Of a stretch of 64,000 bases of DNA, positions 58,301 through 64,000 are shown piece after piece. Below the pieces are notes generated by a model, which made no database searches, was not told where the DNA came from, and saw only the letters and a list, made by a program, of their open reading frames with translations. The DNA lies in contig CAZXQO010000014.1 in NCBI GenBank assembly GCA_964643075.1, positions 28,290 through 92,289 of the forward strand, given 5' to 3'. This DNA comes from Desulfocucumis sp964643075. Its GTDB lineage: Bacteria > Bacillota > Desulfotomaculia > Desulfotomaculales > Desulfocucumaceae. A program made the translations under genes and the position numbers. How positions within the stretch are numbered: position 1 is the stretch's first letter; the number at the start of each line of letters is the position of its first letter.

Positions 58301-58732
58301 CATCCTGTGGTTTATGAAATGATTGTCCGGCATGGCATGTTCCAGGGAGAAAAAACGGTGGCTGTAATCGCCGGCGGCATTGCAGTCAAATACTACCCCC
58401 AGGCAAAACCGCCTGTCTTTTACGGTATCTTCGAACTCAGCCACGATGTAGCTGGTGAAATTGCCCGAGCGGAGATAAACCAGACCCTTTTCTTCATTCT
58501 CCGCCACTTCCCCCCGTAAATATCCCTTCAGATTACGCCTGGATTTTTCGTTGGCCGCCTTGTTGAAAAAATTGCCGGCGGTGTCGCCCAGTATAAGTAA
58601 TTGCAAGGCGTCGATAAGGGTGGACTTGCCCGATGCGTTGACCCCGGTCAAAAAATTAATTCTGTCGAAATCAATCAACTGATATCTGAAATAATGCCAG
58701 TTGATTAACAACATTTTTTTCAGAAGCTTCAA
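55388..58732 (-). CDS. jetC: Wadjet JetC (SMC-like ATPase)
   Basis: 1,114 residues. Walker A GVNASGKST (30-38) near the N-terminus; long coiled-coil arms (about 230-450 and 660-900); near the C-terminus the signature SKKSGGETQTPFY and Walker B LRLIVFDEAYSKMD. It is the MukB/SMC-type motor of Wadjet/MksBEF condensins, which extrude DNA loops and in Wadjet sense small circular DNA. Starts 5 bp after jetB. The ABC motifs are intact. Confidence 0.93.
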   Translation of the reverse strand: MKLLKKMLLINWHYFRYQLIDFDRINFLTGVNASGKSTLIDALQLLILGDTAGNFFNKAANEKSRRNLKGYLRGEVAENEEKGLVYLRSGNFTSYIVAEFEDTVKDRRFCLGVVFDCNAAGDYSHRFFSLEHAMPDNHFINHRMPFSTDSLKAFLHETYGRPAVDFFDSNQRYREVLRGRMGNLNEKFFRLFRKAVPFSPIMDIKGFISEFVCDIGGRLDIEDMLENIRHYKQLESEMETIKKRVNALEDINGCYLTYAGEKMRLTTQQYIIARAGLELIGNEIKALRGEAGKVTQKINQADQELSEADTAIDELEVKRSGLIDERNASDVTDLERRLKDEKDRLQLQVDMRLKNRERINRILMDMSAVWGSLVKQLEDAGADRPDLSALIPGLEFIRRAAGDAGLLTREELKAVSDAMRDFRRELADVFADAREELSRTVNRIKQIENEIRELERGIKPYPRQLNGLSAAIAAEIRKISGRDIMPRVFADLMEIRDEQWRNAIEGYLHTQKFYLLLDPDFFLPALNVYDRLKFQKEFYDLGIVDVAKILSRNPVVLPGSLAEEIITTDDYARAYADFLLGRVIKCGTAEELRRYETAITPTGMLYQRFVVRQINPSRYRQPYIGRGAVAEHIRLKTEEAAALKRKLPHLQPRHDLYNCLREIQELSDNDVNNLLEWAASLSGLQELQQRLQQSIKRYGSLDLDYLHRLDGEIEAIVLQIKDKNKLRDSLIREKGRAENRLESINGDLAPRLEEQHRQKQIEVDKMFHREWREEKGEPVFTEALNRINGLDEIVDYYAGQLEETSRIAGLHRDELLRLRSNYNRDYKSSLDISREHNQDWENEAVRLKETRLTTYEHKIKKAREKAQLQFQEDFVSKLRENIETVERQLFELNIALKDVPFGRDRYRFSVVPNRQYQRYYDMVMSDLLIQGHNVFSGEFQSKYRDVVDELFRQLVDTENGELSPEKRVEMERNLEHFTDFRTYLDFDLIVSDAEGNESRLSRMISKKSGGETQTPFYISVLASFLQLYRVKQHGFNNTLRLIVFDEAYSKMDHQRIKESIRLIRDLDLQVIISAPTEKIADIAPLVDRNLCVTRVDGETFARAFDPRKLNEEGA

Positions 58733-58737
58733 TCCGC

Positions 58738-59379
58738 TTATTCCCCCTTTTGGGTTTTGCCGTTACCGGCATGATCATCCGCGCCGTTTTCCTCGCAGAG
58801 GTTCCGGTACAGAAAATTAATTCTTTCATTACTGATTACAAATAGTATGGTGGGATAAATCAATATTCTAGCCTCAGGGTCGGTCCAGCTTCCGTCCAGT
58901 TTGTCAATAATATTAAAATCCTTTAATATCGCAAAACTATCCGCCAGCAGGGTATCCGTTATCCGGCGGTCAATCAGCCCGAGGTAGCCCAGTTTCTGTA
59001 CAACCTCCATCACCGTGGTGATGACTTCCTTGCGAATGGACAGCTTTTCCCGCTCTTCCTCGTAAATCAAACGCAGCACATACAGAAAATAAGTGGTGAC
59101 CTTGTCCAATTGCCGGCGACTGAAACCGGCGGGATTGGAAACCCAGGCCACCCCGTAATCCGTTTCCAGCGTAAGTTCCCACCCTGCCACCCCCAGGTAA
59201 TCCCTGCAAAGGTGATAGTGCCTTTCCACAAAACGGAAATCCCTGTCCGCCGCCAGGGATTTCTCCCTGTGCTCCAGCCGGTCTCTTAGTATAAACGTTT
59301 TGGCCAGCAGCATATTGACAATTCTGGAAAAATGCTCCCGTTCCTCGGCGGTAAGCAAAGCCCAATCCTTGTACCACAT
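58738..59379 (-). CDS. jetB: Wadjet JetB (MukE-like, DUF4194)
   Basis: 213 residues. Helical winged-helix type protein: EREHFSRIVNMLLAKTFILRDR, FRFVERHYHLCRDYLGVAGWEL, typical of DUF4194. It bridges JetA and JetC. Its ATG directly follows the jetA TAA, with no gap, so it is translated by coupling. Charged Gly-rich tail. Confidence 0.9.
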   Translation of the reverse strand: MWYKDWALLTAEEREHFSRIVNMLLAKTFILRDRLEHREKSLAADRDFRFVERHYHLCRDYLGVAGWELTLETDYGVAWVSNPAGFSRRQLDKVTTYFLYVLRLIYEEEREKLSIRKEVITTVMEVVQKLGYLGLIDRRITDTLLADSFAILKDFNIIDKLDGSWTDPEARILIYPTILFVISNERINFLYRNLCEENGADDHAGNGKTQKGE

Positions 59380-60786
59380 TTAACGAACCACCCCTTTGAC
59401 AGAGAAAACCATGTCCGGAATGCGATAACCGTTTACTAAAACGTACCCGTCCAGAAACCGGACCTGATAAGGTATGTCCTCTTCATTATTTTTCAACACT
59501 GCCATAATGAGCTTCACAAAATCCTCCGTTTCCTCCAGCTGTAATTCCTCACTGGTCACCGTCTCCCTCTCCTGCAGGTAAGCGCTGATAAATTGGACTA
59601 TTTTCTTGTGGGTAAGACTGTCCCGCAAGCGTTGCTCAAAGCGGTTAAATTCGCTCTCCATCTCCTTGCGGCGTCCGGGCGGGGTAACCGCCAGGGGTTG
59701 GGCTTCACCGGCAGTTTTTCTTTGGCGCTCCCGGTAAAGTGAATATTCGTCTATAAATTGCTGCCTGAAAATGTTGATGCCTTCCTGCAACAAACTTTCG
59801 GTTCCGGTAGATAGACTTTCCCTGAGGCCAGGCAGGCTTTTTAGCACCTCCACCAGTTTGCCCCGGGCATCCCGGTCGGTGTTGAGCAGGTACCGTGTTC
59901 TCTCCACCGAAGCCTTGGTGTAACTGGTGTTCTTTTTATCAATTTCCCTAAGCAGATTTTCGATATTTTCATAGGTGTCTATAATTTCACCCAGCATCCT
60001 TACAACATCGGCCCTGGCTTCTTCGGGGACGGCACGGTAGCCCTTCCTTACCATAAGGGCGGAAATTTTTTCAATAACTCTTACATCAGTCAACCAGTTA
60101 CGCAATATACGCAAAATCCTGGTCTTGTACCGGGGGATACTGTCAAAGGTTTTCAGGGGGTGATAAATCCTGTCCAGTACGAGCACCTGATAATTGTCAA
60201 AATGCTCTTTCATGATCTCCCTGATCTCCTCTTTGTCCTGCAATCGCTGGTAATAACGGCGCATATTGTTGTACAGCCGGCGCAGGTTTTCCCTCAGCCT
60301 TACCGTAGCCCCGTGGGACTGCAGCAAGGCTTCCAGCATAAAATCATCCCGTTCGGCATCGGCAGTATTAAGGCAGGAATAAGTTGAATAAACCAGCGAA
60401 TTATATTCACCCGGGCTGTCATCAGTTATCCCGTATAAAACGCTGAGTATGTCTGACGCATAATCCGGAACCACCAGGTATTCCTCAAATGAATTGGGGT
60501 GGTATTCCTTCTCCAGCCAGCCGGAGCCGATTAATTTGCGCAACAAAAAATGAGCCCGGCCGGACAGGTTTTTTCCCCCGATGGGCTCGTCCCCTATCTC
60601 TTCGCTAAGATTCATCATTCTGTCCTCCAGATGATGAATAAACATTGCTATTAAATCGGCCTTGCGCACGAGCAATTCCTGACGGTAATAACTATGTATG
60701 ACCAAAAGGGCTTCCAGGTATATATCCTTGTTTTTAGATGTAAGTACGGAGAATAATTTTTCCGGCACCAGATCAAAAAATTGCAT
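59380..60786 (-). CDS. jetA: Wadjet JetA (kleisin-like, DUF5716)
   Basis: 468 residues: MQFFDLVPEKLFSVLTSKNKDIYLEALLVIHSYY at the N-terminus and the DUF5716 body, a MukF-like kleisin with a helical middle and a C-terminal winged helix (QVRFLDGYVLVNGYRIPD). First gene of jetABC. Together they form the loop-extruding complex. No JetD nuclease (DUF3322/DUF2220, Toprim) is found on either side of the operon within the window. Confidence 0.9.
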   Translation of the reverse strand: MQFFDLVPEKLFSVLTSKNKDIYLEALLVIHSYYRQELLVRKADLIAMFIHHLEDRMMNLSEEIGDEPIGGKNLSGRAHFLLRKLIGSGWLEKEYHPNSFEEYLVVPDYASDILSVLYGITDDSPGEYNSLVYSTYSCLNTADAERDDFMLEALLQSHGATVRLRENLRRLYNNMRRYYQRLQDKEEIREIMKEHFDNYQVLVLDRIYHPLKTFDSIPRYKTRILRILRNWLTDVRVIEKISALMVRKGYRAVPEEARADVVRMLGEIIDTYENIENLLREIDKKNTSYTKASVERTRYLLNTDRDARGKLVEVLKSLPGLRESLSTGTESLLQEGINIFRQQFIDEYSLYRERQRKTAGEAQPLAVTPPGRRKEMESEFNRFEQRLRDSLTHKKIVQFISAYLQERETVTSEELQLEETEDFVKLIMAVLKNNEEDIPYQVRFLDGYVLVNGYRIPDMVFSVKGVVR

Positions 60787-61125
60787 GTTTTACTCTCTTT
60801 CACCTGTTCTCCCATTTATTATATATATATAACACACCCTTCGCCAATTGGTAATTGAATATTTGTTATTGGTAATTGGAAAAACCTATTTCCCCACCCG
60901 GCTGAAAGTCATTGGGTACTGTAGTCAGGCTGGCAGTAGCCGTGTACAACAACTCAGGCCGCAAAAGCATCCTTTCGGGCATGTTTCTTTGCCATTGCCA
61001 GAAAACTAAAGGTATATTAATATCAAGTAGTCAGAATCTGTTCAAGTCCAGGGTCTAAGGTTTCCGGCTCTTATTGACTTTTGACCTTCGACTTTTGACA
61101 TTAGACCGGTAAAGGAGACTCGCCA
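60787..61125. other. Divergent intergenic region between jetA and iclR
   Basis: 339 bp, no gene. It holds TATATATATA near 60821 and the imperfect repeats GTAATTGAATATT/GTAATTGG and GACTTTTGACCTTCGACTTTTGAC near 61074-61102. The divergent promoters must be here. Nothing resembling jetD. Confidence 0.5.
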
Positions 61126-61923
61126 ATGGCTGAACACCCGCCAGAAAATCCAGTACATTCGGTGGAGCGAGCGTTAATAGTATTAGAAGCACTGGCCAGG
61201 CAGCCCCAGGGCTTCGGCTGCACGGAACTGGGTCAGATACTTAAACTTCATAAAAGCACTGTACACAGGATAGTATCTACCTTACAGGCATACGGCTTTG
61301 CGGAAAAAGATCCACATACGGAACGGTACAAACTGGGCGGCAAAATAATTTACCTGGGCCTAAAAACACTTAATAACCTGGACTTTCGCAAGGTAGCAAC
61401 GCCGTTTATGCAAGAATTGGTTGAGATATCGAGGGAAACTGTACAACTGGCCGTTCTGGACAGAGGCGAAGTTTTGTTTGTTGAGCGGGATCATTCTCCG
61501 GAAGTCGTAACGGTTAATCTTGATTTGAGGGGAGAAATCCATTGTACGGCGGAAGGTAAAGTACTGCTAGCCGCGCTTCCCGAGCAGGGTATCAAAGAAC
61601 TGCTGGGCAATCTGGAAATGAAAAAGTACACGACAAACACCATAACCGACATAGACCAGATGATTACTCATCTCATTAAAATCCACAAGCAGGGATTTGC
61701 CGTTAACGCCGAGGAAATGGCAGAGGGCGTGCGCTCTATTGCCGCCCCGGTGTACAACCACAGCGGCAGTGTAATTGCCGCCCTGAGTATCACCGGACCC
61801 AGTTCCAGACTCACTCTGGAGAGGATTTACCGGCTGGTTAATGTGCTCAAGGAAGCGTGTATGTCCATATCGGCACAGCTGGGCTACCGCAAGGAGCTGA
61901 TCAACAACCCAGCAAACAGATGA
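61126..61923 (+). CDS. IclR-family transcriptional regulator
   Basis: 265 residues. N-terminal winged helix with LGQILKLHKSTVHRIVSTLQAYGF; C-terminal effector domain with GKVLLAALPEQG, FAVNAEEMAEGVRSIAAPVYN and SGSVIAALSITGPSSRL. IclR proteins usually control catabolic or acyl-metabolic genes and bind a small acid. The acyl-CoA synthetase gene begins 42 bp downstream in the same direction, a likely target and operon partner. Confidence 0.9.
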   Translation: MAEHPPENPVHSVERALIVLEALARQPQGFGCTELGQILKLHKSTVHRIVSTLQAYGFAEKDPHTERYKLGGKIIYLGLKTLNNLDFRKVATPFMQELVEISRETVQLAVLDRGEVLFVERDHSPEVVTVNLDLRGEIHCTAEGKVLLAALPEQGIKELLGNLEMKKYTTNTITDIDQMITHLIKIHKQGFAVNAEEMAEGVRSIAAPVYNHSGSVIAALSITGPSSRLTLERIYRLVNVLKEACMSISAQLGYRKELINNPANR

Positions 61924-61965
61924 TCAGGAAACCTATAATCATATAACACAGGAGGGGAACGCCGG

Positions 61966-63672
61966 ATGAACACGGATTTCCCATATGATTACAAGCCAGC
62001 GACAAAACAGAATTTAGATGATTATGACTACGCTTATGCCACCTTTCGGTGGGAAGACGCGGAAGACGAAATAGGATGGAGCCGGGCGGGCCGGGTTAAT
62101 ATCGCCTATTCCTGTATTGAAAGGCACGTTTTGGGGGGAAGGGGCCACCGGAAGGCCCTAATCTATGACGACAGTTCCGGGCGCAAATGCTACTCTTATC
62201 AGGACATGGAACTGCTAACCAATAAATTTGCCAATGCTATAAAAGACCTGGGTATTAAAAAAGGAGAGCGGATAGCCCTATTCATGCCACCCTGCCCGGA
62301 ATTCTATATCAGCCTGCTGGCAGTGGTAAAAATAGGCGCCATCGCCGTCCCGCTGCACTGCAAATACATGAAAGATTCGGTTTCGATTTTCCTTGCCGAC
62401 AGTGAACCAGTTATGGTGATTACCACAAATACCCTGCGGCAACGCATCGCGGACGATGAAATAGATTCAATCCGTATGGTGGTAACCACGGACTCTTACG
62501 ATGCTGAATACAACTGGCGCAGCCTGGTAGACAACGCCCCCTCAACACCCGTGACGGAATGGATGGAGGGGCAGGACCCCATGCTTTTACTTTACACCTC
62601 GGGCTCTACAGGAAACCCCAAAGGTGTCATCCACACCCACGCAGGAGCGCCCCAATACTTTCAAACCGGCCGCTGGGTACTGGATTTCAGGGATGAGGAT
62701 GTATACTGGTGCACCGCCGACCCTGGTTGGATTACTGGAATTTCATACGGTGTCTGGGCGCCTTTGCTCAACGGAGTTTGCATCGTTGTCTACAAGGAGT
62801 CCCCCAACACCCAAAACTGTTACAGACTGCTGAAGGACAACAAGGTTACCATATGGTACACCACCCCCAGCCTGCTTAGAAATTTAATGAATGCAGATTG
62901 TTCCTCCTGGGAAGATTTTCAGCCTGGAACACTGAGAAAAATAATCAGCGTGGGAGAGCCCCTTAACCCCATCATCAATCGCTGGAGTATGAAAAAGTTT
63001 AACCTGACGGTTCATGACAGCTGGTGGATGACCGAAACCGGTGCCCTGATGATAGCCAATTTCTCCTGTCTGCCGTTAAAGCCGGGTGCCATCGGTAAGG
63101 CGTTTCCGGGTATTTACGCCGCTATTATAGATGAAAGCGGAGCGGAGCTACCGCCTTTCGCCATGGGACAGCTGGCCATAAAATCCGGATGGCCAGCTGT
63201 GATGACAGGAATATGGAAAGATGATGAGAAATACCGTGAATACTTCAGACTTCCCCCCTGGTATCTAACCGGTGATTTAGCTTACAGAGACAGGGAAGGC
63301 TATTTCTGGTTCCAGGGGCGTATTGACGACGTAATCAAAATTGACAGCGAGAGAGTTGGCCCATACGAAATCGAAAGCAAGCTGGTGGAGCACCCTGCAG
63401 TTGACGAAGCCGGAGTTATAGGAAAGCCGGACCCCCTGCATGGTGAAATTATCAAGGCTTATATAGTGTTAAACCATAACTACATCTGGTCAGATGAATT
63501 GCTCAGGGAATTGTGCAATTTCATCGAAAAAAATCTCGGTCCCAGACTGGTACCCCGTGAAGTAGAAGTATGTTCCAGCCTACCCAGAACCAGAAGCGGC
63601 AAACTTATGAGAAGGGTTCTAAAATCCTGGGAACTGGGCTTGCCACCACAAAGTTTCGTCACTACAGAATAA
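61966..63672 (+). CDS. Acyl-CoA synthetase (acetyl-CoA synthetase-like)
   Basis: 568 residues of the AMP-binding family: TSGSTGNPKGVIHTHAG, GEPLNP, YLTGDLAYRD, the A8 hinge KIDSERVGPYEIES (with Ser where Gly is common), and the catalytic Lys in RTRSGKLMRR. It activates a carboxylic acid with ATP and CoA, giving AMP. The substrate is not clear; family members act on acetate, propionate or medium-chain acids. ATG after CAGGAGGGG. Regulated probably by the IclR gene upstream. Confidence 0.9.
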   Translation: MNTDFPYDYKPATKQNLDDYDYAYATFRWEDAEDEIGWSRAGRVNIAYSCIERHVLGGRGHRKALIYDDSSGRKCYSYQDMELLTNKFANAIKDLGIKKGERIALFMPPCPEFYISLLAVVKIGAIAVPLHCKYMKDSVSIFLADSEPVMVITTNTLRQRIADDEIDSIRMVVTTDSYDAEYNWRSLVDNAPSTPVTEWMEGQDPMLLLYTSGSTGNPKGVIHTHAGAPQYFQTGRWVLDFRDEDVYWCTADPGWITGISYGVWAPLLNGVCIVVYKESPNTQNCYRLLKDNKVTIWYTTPSLLRNLMNADCSSWEDFQPGTLRKIISVGEPLNPIINRWSMKKFNLTVHDSWWMTETGALMIANFSCLPLKPGAIGKAFPGIYAAIIDESGAELPPFAMGQLAIKSGWPAVMTGIWKDDEKYREYFRLPPWYLTGDLAYRDREGYFWFQGRIDDVIKIDSERVGPYEIESKLVEHPAVDEAGVIGKPDPLHGEIIKAYIVLNHNYIWSDELLRELCNFIEKNLGPRLVPREVEVCSSLPRTRSGKLMRRVLKSWELGLPPQSFVTTE

Positions 63673-63684
63673 CCTTTACAGGCC

Positions 63685-63734
63685 AGACAGCCGTATGATT
63701 CCTTGAATGGAAAATGCGGCTGTCTATTTTTTTT
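63685..63734 (+). terminator. Terminator of the acyl-CoA synthetase gene
   Basis: AGACAGCCG and CGGCTGTCT (63717-63725), followed by ATTTTTTTT. Confidence 0.88.
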
Positions 63735-63932
63735 GCACTACCATTCGACCCTCAATATAAGCATATAAACTTCACAAATAACCTTTGATCTGAATTTTCT
63801 TAACATTCAGACCTTAATAGGTTATAAATAATGAAACAGCGTTTCTCTCTGCGGAACAACTTTAATCTTCTAAACATTCAAGCTTCCCACCATTGCTTAC
63901 GTCACAAAACAATTTTAAGAGCAATCCATTAG

Positions 63933-64000
63933 TACTACAGCGCAAACTAAAAGTTAGCGGAGCCATGGGGACGGTTATAAGGTACGGGGACACACCCCTG
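63933..64000. repeat. MITE-like element, copy 3, cut by the window end
   Basis: TACTACAGCG then GTTAGCGGAGCCATGGGGACGG as in copy 1. From 63977 it diverges into GGTACGGGGACACACC, a piece of the other repeat family, so the element seems to have been invaded or recombined. Confidence 0.7.

Overview
The window looks like chromosomal DNA of a Gram-positive, endospore-forming, strictly anaerobic Firmicute of the Desulfotomaculum / Pelotomaculum / Desulfallas kind. This is inferred from a cotJ spore-coat operon, S-layer-homology proteins, PerR with rubrerythrin, AdhE, ADP-forming acetate-CoA ligase, indolepyruvate ferredoxin oxidoreductase with an FrhB-like partner, and GGAGG-type ribosome sites with frequent GTG/TTG starts. 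I saw no rRNA, tRNA or CRISPR array.

The main discovery is at 0.2-7.3 kb. The cotJABC operon is intact except that cotJC is cut in two by a 6,021-bp element. A 13-bp direct repeat (842-854 and 6863-6875) marks both junctions. Joining the flanks at one repeat copy restores a 190-residue CotJC in frame. The element carries a large serine recombinase, a 47-residue basic protein just upstream of it (a candidate directionality factor), a CHASE4-PAS-GGDEF-HD-GYP protein and a TrkA-type K+ channel. In the predicted excised circle the attP site has 10-bp arms (GACTGCAAAA) placed symmetrically about a central GG. This is the architecture of skin-like elements that leave a sporulation gene by developmental recombination; I know such elements in sigK, spsM and spoVFB, and cannot say whether one in cotJC has been reported.

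7.4-14 kb holds decayed small loci (a chimeric PIN toxin remnant, a frameshifted pspC beside a MITE-like repeat) and a two-gene sensory kinase operon. At 14.3-17.7 kb a regulator precedes an unusual fusion of a class III aminotransferase and a cyanobacterial-AAR-like acyl-thioester reductase, predicted to make amines from acyl thioesters. 17.8-24.5 kb is envelope-related: DUF1540, a GH18 lipoprotein and two SLH proteins. 24.6-31.3 kb is fermentative and ferredoxin metabolism (iorB, iorA, frhB-like, adhE). 31.6-46.4 kb mixes housekeeping genes: HAD phosphatase, two aminotransferases, metallophosphoesterase, ferredoxin, cysteine-synthase-like enzyme, ADP-forming acetate-CoA ligase with a DRTGG protein, and TtcA. 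46.6-51.6 kb is stress physiology: a perR-rbr operon with a perfect PerR box on its promoter, a two-component system, HtrA and ComFB.

51.7-60.8 kb has defence interest: a class III nucleotide cyclase domain fused to a CD-NTase-like domain, a Na/Pi cotransporter, and a Wadjet-type jetABC operon with no visible jetD. The window ends with an IclR regulator, an acyl-CoA synthetase and a third MITE-like copy. Several families of short dispersed repeats (TACTACAGCG-ended elements, GGGGACACACCTTC/GAAGGAATGTCCCC pairs, and GGGGACGGTTC hairpins) lie between genes.
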